Positions 50,723 to 57,379 of a DNA stretch of 64,000 nucleotides are shown in pieces. The number at the start of each line of letters is the position of its first letter. Position 1 is the first letter of the stretch. Source of the stretch: Asanoa ishikariensis (GTDB taxonomy: Bacteria > Actinomycetota > Actinomycetes > Mycobacteriales > Micromonosporaceae); NCBI RefSeq assembly GCF_900107455.1, contig NZ_FNQB01000002.1, positions 62,001 to 126,000 on the forward strand, in the 5' to 3' direction. The position numbers and the translations under genes were made by a program. The notes under the pieces were generated by a model, which was not told where the DNA came from, did not search any database, and was given only the letters and a program-made list of their open reading frames with translations.

Positions 50723-50881
50723 CTAGGCGACGAGGCTCGTGAAGAAGTCGCCGAAGCCTTCCGCGACATCCATGATGCCGCCACCGATGTTCTTGAAGAC
50801 ATCGGCCGACTCGTTAGGTCGGAACGCAATGAAGAAAACGAGGAAGGCGATTCCACCCCAAGTGAGGATCTTCTTGAGCAT
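50723..50881 (-). CDS. Small one-TM membrane protein
   Basis: The protein has 52 aa from the ATG at 50881, with GAGGGGG upstream; a longer open frame to 51061 has no support. It reads MLKKILTWGGIAFLVFFIAF, then RPNESADVFKNIGGGIMDVA and a Phe-rich end. One membrane helix is followed by an amphipathic segment. Similar 50-residue proteins are widespread in Micromonosporaceae. Function is unknown. Confidence 0.75.
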   Translation of the reverse strand: MLKKILTWGGIAFLVFFIAFRPNESADVFKNIGGGIMDVAEGFGDFFTSLVA

Positions 50882-51000
50882 TGCGGCCCAACCCCCTCTG
50901 TCGCGGCGCCGGCAACTTGCCGCGGCAGGACTCAGCGTATCAGTCGTTGCGCTCAGGTTGAATGAACTGCGCACAATCCGCACAAGCGGGAACGCCCCGC

Positions 51001-51690
51001 TCAGGCGAGCCCATGCAGGTACGGAGAAGGAGCACCGTACACGAGTTCCGGGGGCAACCATTCACAAAGATCGTGCAACATCACGTCTTCTGCGAGAACG
51101 TACCCGGCGTGTGCTGGCCAAGCTATGGCATAAAGCCACATTCCGCGCGCCTCACCGACGTACGCGCTGCGATCCTCGGCCGTGGAGATCGACCACAGTG
51201 GAGTCGGATGTCCGTCCACTTTGATCTTGGCATGCGCGCCGGTCGCCTGGCCCGGCCCGGGGTCCGCCGAGACCGAGGTGAGGTCGCGGACCAGGTGGGC
51301 GCCGGGATCGCTGCCGCGTACGCCGGCGAACCGGTTGCCCAGCCCCACTCCCGGCTCCTCGGCGACGATCACCAGGTCGGCGGGGCCGCCGCCGAACGGC
51401 GCGGGTCCGCTGCACGCCAGCGCCGCCGCGCGTACACCTGAATGGTCGTCACCCGCCCAGGCGACCCCGGTCACGGTCCAGTCGAGCAGCAGGGGCCAGG
51501 TGCACCAGAGCGGCACCGACGAGCGCCCGGTGGTGATCGAGTTGACCACGCTCTTCACGATCTCGGCGTTGTTGTGGTCGGCGATGTGCAACGGAGGGAC
51601 GTCTCCGCACCCGTCACACCGCCAGTCGCGCATCAGGTCCGGTGGCCGCACCGCACCACCGCACCTCGGGCAACTCACCGACATGCCCAC
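51001..51690 (-). CDS. DUF6758-like zinc-ribbon protein
   Basis: The protein has 229 aa from GTG 51690 or ATG 51684. The N-terminal zinc ribbon is CPRCGGAVRPPDLMRDWRCD with a second CxxC pair (CDGCGD), followed by an alpha/beta domain (LDWTVTGVAWAGDDHSGVRA, DLVIVAEEPGVGLGNRFAGV, KVDGHPTPLWSIST). It is conserved in actinomycetes with no known role. The last 60 residues are conserved (YVGEARGMWLYAIAWPA). Confidence 0.72.
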   Translation of the reverse strand: MGMSVSCPRCGGAVRPPDLMRDWRCDGCGDVPPLHIADHNNAEIVKSVVNSITTGRSSVPLWCTWPLLLDWTVTGVAWAGDDHSGVRAAALACSGPAPFGGGPADLVIVAEEPGVGLGNRFAGVRGSDPGAHLVRDLTSVSADPGPGQATGAHAKIKVDGHPTPLWSISTAEDRSAYVGEARGMWLYAIAWPAHAGYVLAEDVMLHDLCEWLPPELVYGAPSPYLHGLA

Positions 51691-51751
51691 GTCCGTTACG
51701 TTCCTCGCGGTGCGGGTGGCGAGTCAAGCATTCCGGCTGTTTCGGTCAGCC

Positions 51752-52372
51752 TTACGAGGGCGGTGGCTCCCCGTACGTCCGGATCCAGGCGTGCATGGCG
51801 ATGCCACTGGCCACGCCCGCGTTGATGGACCGGGTGGAGCCGTACTGGGCGATCGAGAAGAGCTGGTCGCAGGCGCCACGGGCGGTCTCGGAAAGGCCCG
51901 GACCCTCCTGGCCGAAGAGCAGCACGCACCGGCGCGGCACGATCACCGTCTCCAGCGGGCGCGAACCGGGCAGGTTGTCGATCCCGATCACGGGCAGGTC
52001 CGCCGCGTGCGCCCAGGCCACGAACTCCTCGATCGTCGGATGGTGGCGGACGTGCTGATACCGATCGGTCACCATCGCGCCCCGCCGGTTCCACCGCCGG
52101 TTGCCGACCACGTGCACCTCGGCGGCCAGGAACGCGTTGGCGTTGCGCACCACGGTGCCGATGTTGAAGTCGTGTTGCCAGTTCTCGATGGCCACGTGGA
52201 AGTCGTGCCGACGCAGATCAAGGTCGGCCACCACCGCCTCGTGCCGCCAGTAGCGGTAGCGGTCGACGACGTTGCGCCGGTCGCCGGCTTCCAACAGCTC
52301 CGGGTCGAATTTCGGATCGGCCGGCCACGGACCCGGCCACGGCCCGACCCCGACCTCACCCTCCGCTTCCAC
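51752..52372 (-). CDS. TrmH/SpoU family RNA 2'-O-methyltransferase
   Basis: The protein has 206 aa. SPOUT motifs are complete: motif 1 NIGTVVRNANAFLAAEVHVV, motif 2 VLLFGQEGPGLS, motif 3 GSTRSINAGVASGIAMHAW. The N-terminal extension is short. The target RNA (tRNA or rRNA) cannot be told. The start is leaderless-type (TAATCT, 6 nt). Confidence 0.88.
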   Translation of the reverse strand: MEAEGEVGVGPWPGPWPADPKFDPELLEAGDRRNVVDRYRYWRHEAVVADLDLRRHDFHVAIENWQHDFNIGTVVRNANAFLAAEVHVVGNRRWNRRGAMVTDRYQHVRHHPTIEEFVAWAHAADLPVIGIDNLPGSRPLETVIVPRRCVLLFGQEGPGLSETARGACDQLFSIAQYGSTRSINAGVASGIAMHAWIRTYGEPPPS

Positions 52373-52378
52373 ATCGGC

Positions 52379-52384
52379 AGATTA
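52379..52384 (-). promoter_or_regulatory. Leaderless -10 element of the TrmH-family gene
   Basis: TAATCT is read on the minus strand, 6 nt before the GTG at 52372. Confidence 0.45.
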
Positions 52385-52422
52385 GAGGGGTACGCACGAC
52401 GGGGCGGAAGCCGGCCCGATGA

Positions 52423-52923
52423 TCAGACCATGCCCAGGGCGTGCCCGAGGTCGGCCAAGAACCTGCGGTCACCCGGGCCGAGCTGACCGACGGCCGGCCC
52501 GCGACCCCCGGTGCAGACGCGGGCGGCGATCGACTGGACCCACTGCCGGTAGGCGGCGGAGTCAGCGGGATCGGCACGATCGCCGAGGACGCGGACGGCG
52601 TCCCGGCACTCGTCGAGCAGGTCACGGGCGGGGCGGCTGGGGACGCTCGGCAACCGTTCGGCGTAGACGGCGGCGACCACCGCGCGGACCAGGTCGCTGT
52701 CGAAGGCGCGGCCGGCTGCCATCGCGTCCAGGCCCGCCAGCCCCTCACGAACCGACCGTCCCGGGCGACCGGTGTGGGTGGCCGCGACGATCACCCGCCC
52801 GGGCAGCCGCACCAGCAGCTCCCATTCCTGTGCGGTGAACACGTCGATCGCGACGTTGGGGAACGGCAGTGCTGACTTCAACTGGTACGAAAGCGGATCG
52901 CCGGGCGCGGGCTGGCTTGGCAT
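52423..52923 (-). CDS. Conserved hypothetical protein
   Basis: The protein has 166 aa with GGGAGG upstream of the ATG. It reads LPFPNVAIDVFTAQEWELLV, VIVAATHTGRPGRSVREGLA, LLDECRDAVRVLGDRADPAD and YRQWVQSIAARVCTGG. The all-helical pattern with a His-rich start of helix 2 does not match a family I can name. It lies upstream of the TrmH gene by 50 nt and might share its transcript. Confidence 0.6.
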   Translation of the reverse strand: MPSQPAPGDPLSYQLKSALPFPNVAIDVFTAQEWELLVRLPGRVIVAATHTGRPGRSVREGLAGLDAMAAGRAFDSDLVRAVVAAVYAERLPSVPSRPARDLLDECRDAVRVLGDRADPADSAAYRQWVQSIAARVCTGGRGPAVGQLGPGDRRFLADLGHALGMV

Positions 52924-52979
52924 AACGACCTCCCAAGGTCAGCATATGCCGCATTTGGCCCAGCGCGACCAGCCAGTTT

Positions 52980-53495
52980 CTAGGGGGTGATGGGCTCGGG
53001 AAAGCTCGGCCGCTCCGGGTCCCGTCCGTCGACACTCGTCGCGTGCTCCCGCTTGGGCACCATCACCTTGCGGCGGAAGACGCAGACCATCGTGCCGTCC
53101 TGGTTGTAGCCGCGGGTCTCCACCGCGACGACTCCGCGGTCGGGCTTCGACCCGGACTCCCGCTTGTCGAGCACCGTCGTCTCGCCGTAGATGGTGTCGC
53201 CGTGGAAGGTCGGCGCGACGTGCCGCAGCGACTCGACCTCGAGGTTGGCGATCGCCTTGCCGCTGACGTCGGCCACCGACATGCCGAGCAGCAGCGAGTA
53301 GATGTAGTTGCCGACCACCACGTTGCGACCGAACTCCGTGGACGTCTGGGCGTAGTGGGCGTCCAGGTGGAGCGGATGGTGGTTCATCGTCAGCAGGCAG
53401 AAGAGGTGGTCGTCGGCCTCGGTGACGGTCTTGCCGGGCCAGTGCCGGTAGACGTCGCCGACCTCGAACTCTTCGAAATAGCGCCCGAACCGCAT
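52980..53495 (-). CDS. MaoC-family dehydratase, mesaconyl-CoA hydratase-like
   Basis: The protein has 171 aa. The hotdog-fold hydratase 2 pattern is YFEEFEVGDVYRHWPGKTVT, EADDHLFCLLTMNHHPLHLD (Asp and His of the active site), GRNVVVGNYIYSLLLGMSV and APTFHGDTIYGETTVLDKRE. LTMNHHPLHLDAHYAQ is seen in MaoC proteins of ethylmalonyl-CoA clusters and in other actinobacterial dehydratases. The substrate assignment is inference. The start is leaderless-type (TAAAGT, 6 nt). Confidence 0.82.
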   Translation of the reverse strand: MRFGRYFEEFEVGDVYRHWPGKTVTEADDHLFCLLTMNHHPLHLDAHYAQTSTEFGRNVVVGNYIYSLLLGMSVADVSGKAIANLEVESLRHVAPTFHGDTIYGETTVLDKRESGSKPDRGVVAVETRGYNQDGTMVCVFRRKVMVPKREHATSVDGRDPERPSFPEPITP

Positions 53496-53896
53496 GCCCG
53501 CACTTTAACGGCGGCAGGCCCCAGCGTTGGCAGGCTCAAAAAATGGTGCGGACGCAATGAGCGGCGGGGCCCTCCCCGGCACCCGCCGCCCACGCTTGTC
53601 CCTACGATTTTGCCGGACCAACCGGTACCAGAAAACCCTTCGGGAAGTGACGGGGGTCACCCGTTATGGTTCTGCAACATTACGTATCGTAAGAGTGATC
53701 GACTTTCGGACCGTTCGTCACCCGTGTCGTTTTCCCTTGCCCCGACAGTGATCGAGGGATAGCGGCAGCACGATGGACCTCACGGTATGGAATCGCTCCC
53801 ATCACCGTACGCGATGCTGATCTTGAATGGTTCCAGAGTGGCCAAAGTGACCGCCGCCACCTTGCCCGACCCTGGCCGGGTTCGGAGGGGAATGGC
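53496..53896. promoter_or_regulatory. Regulatory intergenic region between MaoC and trxA leader
   Basis: About 400 nt without a convincing gene. It holds the minus-strand -10 TAAAGT (53507-53502) for maoC, a Crp-type site GTGA-N6-TCAC (53647-53660) and a perfect dyad TTACG-TAT-CGTAA (53680-53692). The trxA promoter should lie here but could not be fixed. Confidence 0.5.
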
Positions 53897-53965
53897 ATGG
53901 GGCGCTGCGTCGTTATGAACCACGGATGCCTCAGGTGGGGCACGCACCAGCACCGATCGGAGTGA
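53897..53965 (+). CDS. Cys/His-containing 22-aa leader peptide before trxA
   Basis: The frame has 23 codons, ATG to TGA: MGRCVVMNHGCLRWGTHQHR, then SE. GGAGGGG is 6 nt upstream of the ATG, an ideal ribosome site. Third-position GC is high. The stop lies 3 nt before the trxA start, and the trxA ribosome site (GGAG) sits in the last codons of this frame. Such coupling fits a regulatory leader whose Cys or His codons could sense supply or redox state. It is a prediction only. Confidence 0.5.
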   Translation: MGRCVVMNHGCLRWGTHQHRSE

Positions 53966-53968
53966 TCA

Positions 53969-54340
53969 ATGGCGACCGTTGAGCTGACCACGGAGAACTT
54001 TGACAAGGTCACCGGCGGTGACGGCATCGTTCTTGTCGACTTCTGGGCGAGTTGGTGTGGGCCGTGTCTGCGGTTCGCGCCGGTCTACGACAAGCAGAGC
54101 GACAAGCACGAGGACATCGTCTTCGGCAAGGTCGACACGGAGGCCCAGGTCGAGCTGGCCGCCCGCTACGACATTCGCTCGATCCCGACCCTAATGGCGC
54201 TTCGCGACGGCGTCATCGTCTTCTCGCAGCCGGGCGCGCTGCCCGAGTCCGCGGTCGAGTCACTGATCTCCCAGGTCCGCGAACTGGACATGGAAGACGT
54301 ACGCAAGCAGCTCGCGGAGCACGCCTCCCACGAGCACTGA
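53969..54340 (+). CDS. trxA: Thioredoxin
   Basis: The protein has 123 aa. The thioredoxin fold has the catalytic WASWCGPCLRFAPVY and the cis-Pro loop YDIRSIPTLMAL. It reduces protein disulfides with thioredoxin reductase, which is not in the window. The C-terminal tail (VRELDMEDVRKQLAEHASHE) is longer than in E. coli TrxA. GGAG lies 6 nt upstream, overlapping the stop of the leader peptide, so translation is likely coupled. A strong hairpin follows the gene. Confidence 0.92.
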   Translation: MATVELTTENFDKVTGGDGIVLVDFWASWCGPCLRFAPVYDKQSDKHEDIVFGKVDTEAQVELAARYDIRSIPTLMALRDGVIVFSQPGALPESAVESLISQVRELDMEDVRKQLAEHASHEH

Positions 54341-54353
54341 GCCAACTTTCGAC

Positions 54354-54384
54354 CAGGGCGTCCCGCTTCGCGCGGGGCGCCCTG
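54354..54384 (+). terminator. Hairpin terminator of trxA
   Basis: CAGGGCG...CGCCCTG with inner CCCGC...GCGGG gives 12 paired bases, one mismatch and loop TTCGC. A weak T-run follows. Confidence 0.55.
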
Positions 54385-54418
54385 TTCGCGTCTGTGAGCA
54401 GGGTGCTTGCAATCTTGC

Positions 54419-54434
54419 TCGTACACGTGTTCGA
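54419..54434 (+). promoter_or_regulatory. LexA-type SOS box before the radical SAM gene
   Basis: TCGTACACGTGTTCGA matches the actinobacterial consensus TCGAAC-N4-GTTCGA with one mismatch. It ends 8 nt before the ATG and overlaps a possible -10 TCGAAT (6 nt before the ATG). Confidence 0.65.
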
Positions 54435-54442
54435 ATCAGGCA

Positions 54443-56380
54443 ATGCGTTGGGACAACCTGTCGGCTCTCCCCGCCTCGGTCGTCCCTGACCGGGCGGCGC
54501 CCGCGACACCACCCCTGCCGCTGGCGCTGCCCGGCGCAGTAGCCCGCACCTTCGACACCCCCGGCTTCGCCGGCATGACGTTCTACGAGGTACGCGCAAA
54601 GTCGATCATCAATCGGGTGCCCGGCAACTCGCGGATGGGCTTCGACTGGACGATCAACCCGTACCGGGGCTGCAGCCACGCCTGCACCTACTGCCTTGAC
54701 GGCGACACCCGCATCCTGATGGCCGACGGCCGCACCCGCGCGCTGCGCGACCTCAAGGTCGGCGACCGCATCTACGGCACGGTCCGCAGCGGCAGCTACC
54801 GGCGCTACGTGATCACCGATGTGCTCGCACACTGGCGCACGACCAAGCCGGGCTACCGGGTCACCCTGGCCGACGGCACCGAGCTCGTGGCCAGCGGCGA
54901 CCACCGCTTCCTCACCGAACGCGGGTGGAAGCACGTGACCGGCTCGATGGGCGGCGCCGACCAGCGCCCGCACCTGACCAGCGGCAACAAGCTGATGGGA
55001 GTCGGCCAGTTCGCCGCGCCGCCGGCCGACACGACCGACTACCGGGCCGGCTACCTGTGCGGCATGAGCCGCGGCGACCTCAGCGTCACCGACCGCGAGC
55101 CGCTCGACCGCACCCGCCGCTACCTCGCCGAGGCGCCGCCGTCGGTGGCCCGGCTGGCGGCCGAGGGTCGCATGGTCTTCCCGGCGTCCATCAGCGACGA
55201 CTGGCGCAAGGGCTTCCTGGCCGGCGTCTTCGACGCGCAGGGCTCGCACGATGGCACCGCGTTGCGGATCGGCAGCATCGACCGCGAGACGATCGACCAG
55301 GTCGCGGCGGCGCTGCGGGCGCTCGATTTCGACTTCGCGGTCCGCCGCACCGGCGGCGCCAAGGGTTGGTACGTGCGGATCGTCGGCGGCCTGGCCGCGC
55401 GGCTGCGCTTCCTGCACACCACCGACCCGGCGGCCACGGGCAAGCGCTCGATCGAGGGCCTGGCCCTCAAGTCCAACGTCCCGCTGGACGTGGTCAAGGT
55501 CGAGCCACTCGGCGTCGACCTGCCGCTCTACGACATCACCACGGGCACCGGCGACTTCATCGCCAACGGCGTGGTCAGCCACAACTGCTTCGCCCGCAAC
55601 ACACACACCTACCTCGACCTGGACCCGGGCCACGACTTCGACAGCAAGATCATCGTCAAGGTGAACGCCGGCGACCTGGTCCGCAAGGAACTCTCGGCCC
55701 GCCGCTGGCAGGGCGAACACATCGCGATGGGCACGAACGTCGACGTCTACCAGCGGGCCGAGGGCCGCTACCGGCTGATGCCCCAGATCCTGTCGGCACT
55801 GCGCGACTTCGCCAACCCGTTCTCGATCCTGACCAAAGGCACCCTGATCCTCCGCGACCTCGAGTTATTGAGGCAGGCCGCTTCCGTGACCTCGGTAGGC
55901 CTGTCGTTCTCGATCGGCTTCGTCGACGAGGAGCTGTGGCGGCGGGTCGAGCCAGGCACCCCGAGCCCGCAGCGCCGCCTGGACGCGGTGCGCCGGTTGA
56001 CGGACGCGGGCTTCCGGGTCGGGGTCCTGGTCGCCCCGATCCTGCCGGGCCTGACCGACAACGAGGAGTCCATCGACCGCACGGTGGCATCGGTGGCCGC
56101 GGCCGGGGCGGCCGGGGTAACCGGCATCTCGCTCCACCTGAGGCCCGGCACCCGCGAGTGGTACGCGAAGTGGCTGGGCCGCGAGTTCCCGGACCTGGTG
56201 CCGCGCTACCGGGAGCTCTATCGGGCGGGGTCCTACGTGCCGAAGGACTACCAACGCGAGATAACGGCGCGGGTACGCCAGGCCGCCCGCCGCCACGGCC
56301 TAGACCGCCAGGAGAGCTTCGAGTCGCGCCAACTCCCCGACTCCACACCGCCGGAGCCGGAGCAGCTCACCCTGCTTTGA
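54443..56380 (+). CDS. Intein-containing Rv2578c-family radical SAM protein
   Basis: The precursor has 645 aa from the ATG at 54443. The extein (347 aa after splicing) is a radical SAM protein: MGFDWTINPYRGCSHACTY + CFARNTHTYLDLDPG gives the CxxxCxxC cluster motif. The barrel continues with FDSKIIVKVNAGDLVRKELS, NPFSILTKGTLILRDLELL and GLTDNEESIDRTV. Related proteins are sometimes called spore-photoproduct-lyase-like; the mycobacterial Rv2578c is associated with DNA damage regulation. An intein of 298 aa interrupts the motif before the third Cys, so the enzyme cannot bind its cluster before splicing. The 3' end is duplicated at 57185-57330. Confidence 0.9.
   Translation: MRWDNLSALPASVVPDRAAPATPPLPLALPGAVARTFDTPGFAGMTFYEVRAKSIINRVPGNSRMGFDWTINPYRGCSHACTYCLDGDTRILMADGRTRALRDLKVGDRIYGTVRSGSYRRYVITDVLAHWRTTKPGYRVTLADGTELVASGDHRFLTERGWKHVTGSMGGADQRPHLTSGNKLMGVGQFAAPPADTTDYRAGYLCGMSRGDLSVTDREPLDRTRRYLAEAPPSVARLAAEGRMVFPASISDDWRKGFLAGVFDAQGSHDGTALRIGSIDRETIDQVAAALRALDFDFAVRRTGGAKGWYVRIVGGLAARLRFLHTTDPAATGKRSIEGLALKSNVPLDVVKVEPLGVDLPLYDITTGTGDFIANGVVSHNCFARNTHTYLDLDPGHDFDSKIIVKVNAGDLVRKELSARRWQGEHIAMGTNVDVYQRAEGRYRLMPQILSALRDFANPFSILTKGTLILRDLELLRQAASVTSVGLSFSIGFVDEELWRRVEPGTPSPQRRLDAVRRLTDAGFRVGVLVAPILPGLTDNEESIDRTVASVAAAGAAGVTGISLHLRPGTREWYAKWLGREFPDLVPRYRELYRAGSYVPKDYQREITARVRQAARRHGLDRQESFESRQLPDSTPPEPEQLTLL
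54692..55585 (+). mobile_element. Intein with degenerate LAGLIDADG endonuclease
   Basis: The intein covers residues 84-381 of the precursor. Block A begins with Cys1: CLDGDTRILMADGRTRALRD. Block B is near ELVASGDHRFLTERGW (His). The DOD endonuclease has GYLCGMSRGD and GFLAGVFDAQGS; the first LAGLIDADG motif is decayed (MSRGD). The C-terminal blocks read VDLPLYDITTGTGDFIANGV and VVSHN|C with His-Asn and +1 Cys. The +1 Cys is the third Fe-S ligand of the host. Confidence 0.9.
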
Positions 56381-56382
56381 CG
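56238..56382 (+). repeat. Direct repeat copy 1: functional 3' end of the radical SAM gene
   Basis: 145 nt encode the C-terminal DYQREITARVRQAARRHGLD and what follows, including the TGA. Copy 2 at 57185-57330 differs by eight substitutions and one extra base. The two copies bracket the toxin-antitoxin pair. Confidence 0.85.
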
Positions 56383-56383
56383 G

Positions 56384-56719
56384 TCAGGCGGCGTCGGCGA
56401 CGTGCGATGGCAACAGATGAACCGCCCCGCCCGCGACGCCGATGGCGAACGCCAGCCCGGTCGCCCTGGTCAGTTTGGCGAGTGTGTCGAGCGTCGGTTG
56501 GATCTCGGCGTTCTCTAGTCGGGCGACGGCGGGCTGCTTGAGGCCGACCCGCTCGGCCAGATCGCGCTGGCTCAGGTCGTTGTCGGTGCGGTACCGCACA
56601 ACCTGAACAGCGATTTCCCGGGCGATGGCGAGCCGGTCCCACGCCTCGCGGAACTCGGGATCCTTCCGACGGCGCTCCGCCACGATCTGGTCGGAGGTCT
56701 TGAGATCAGTGAGTTTCAT
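56384..56719 (-). CDS. XRE-family antitoxin of a RelE/HigB-type pair
   Basis: The protein has 111 aa from the ATG at 56719 (GTG 56728 is also possible). The helix-turn-helix is YRTDNDLSQRDLAERVGLKQ with PAVARLENAEIQPTLDTLAK. The N-terminal half (KTSDQIVAERRRKDPEFREA) is typical of HigA-type antitoxins encoded after their toxin. It neutralises the toxin and, with it, represses the operon. The stop lies 1-3 nt from the radical SAM stop (convergent). Confidence 0.85.
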   Translation of the reverse strand: MKLTDLKTSDQIVAERRRKDPEFREAWDRLAIAREIAVQVVRYRTDNDLSQRDLAERVGLKQPAVARLENAEIQPTLDTLAKLTRATGLAFAIGVAGGAVHLLPSHVADAA

Positions 56720-56768
56720 CGGGCACACACCTCACGTCGTGGCGGCCGGCAGTCGCTGGGCCGGCGGT

Positions 56769-57104
56769 TCAAGAGTCTTCAATCGTCGCGAGCCGCTTGA
56801 CGGCGGCGTCCACGGCCTGATCAAAACCGCGTTTGTCCTTCGCGGCCTCAGGCCCGATCGATCCGACGACGCTATGCGCGTCGTAGTCGCGGTAGAACGC
56901 CCGCCATGGACTAGCTCCGCGGCGCGGGCGCAGTTCTCTGAGCGGCTCGTCGGTGCCCCGCACATCGCTGCGATGGGGATGGGGCAATGCCCGGCCCATG
57001 GCCTTGAGCTTGTCGATGGCGAGCAGCATCGAGCGTTCCTCTTTCGCGGGCAACCGCAACAGCTCATCCTCGGCGTCGGGATGCACATAGACGGTCCAGC
57101 CCAT
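56769..57104 (-). CDS. RelE/HigB-type toxin
   Basis: The protein has 111 aa from the ATG at 57104; the longer open frame upstream is not needed. It reads TVYVHPDAEDELLRLPAKEE, LPHPHRSDVRGTDEPLRELR and a conserved AFYRDYDAHSVVG with downstream Lys (DKRGFDQAVDAAVKRLA). It is a phage-derived Gp49/HigB-like RNA-cleaving toxin fold. The toxin gene precedes the antitoxin, as in higBA systems. The start is leaderless-type (TATCGT, 7 nt) within the operator palindrome. Confidence 0.85.
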   Translation of the reverse strand: MGWTVYVHPDAEDELLRLPAKEERSMLLAIDKLKAMGRALPHPHRSDVRGTDEPLRELRPRRGASPWRAFYRDYDAHSVVGSIGPEAAKDKRGFDQAVDAAVKRLATIEDS

Positions 57105-57110
57105 GAGGTA

Positions 57111-57134
57111 GACGATAACATCGTTGTTATCGTC
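57111..57134 (-). promoter_or_regulatory. Operator of the toxin-antitoxin pair
   Basis: GACGATAACA (57111-57120) and TGTTATCGTC (57125-57134) are perfect 10-bp arms around TCGT. The minus-strand -10 TATCGT (57117-57112) lies in the promoter-proximal arm, 7 nt before the toxin ATG. Confidence 0.7.
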
Positions 57135-57184
57135 GTGCGACCGAAAAAGGCCCAGCCTCACCGAGACTTGGCCTTGCCGAAACC

Positions 57185-57330
57185 TGCCGCAGGACTACCC
57201 GACGCGAGATCACCGCACGGGTACGCCAGGCCGCCCGCCGCCACGGCCTGGACCGCCAGGAGAGCTTCGAGCCGCGCCAACTCCCCGACTCCACACCGCC
57301 GGAGCCGGAGCAGCTCACCCTGCTCTGACT
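57185..57330 (+). repeat. Direct repeat copy 2: duplicated radical SAM 3' end (pseudogene)
   Basis: 146 nt, about 94 percent identical to 56238-56382. One extra base near its start puts it out of frame, and nothing upstream can express it. It marks the far border of the toxin-antitoxin insertion. Confidence 0.85.
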
Positions 57331-57372
57331 GTTCGGTGTTCGGTAATGACCGGACACCGAACGCGGTACCCT
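57331..57372 (+). promoter_or_regulatory. Operator and leaderless promoter of the AbiE-like pair
   Basis: GTTCGGTGTTCGG (57331-57343) and CCGGACACCGAAC (57350-57362) form a dyad with 12 of 13 matches around TAATGA. TACCCT (57367-57372) lies 7 nt before the ATG at 57380. Confidence 0.55.
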
Positions 57373-57379
57373 GAGCGCC

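Noticed and set aside
53814-53918. 34-codon frame (MLILNGSRVAKV...) upstream of trxA
   Set aside because: It has no ribosome site, poorer third-position GC, and ends 50 nt before trxA. The 22-codon frame at 53897 fits better.
54925-56541. Open frame overlapping the radical SAM gene in another frame
   Set aside because: It has low-complexity Arg/Pro/Gly composition. The intein and radical SAM motifs prove the other frame.
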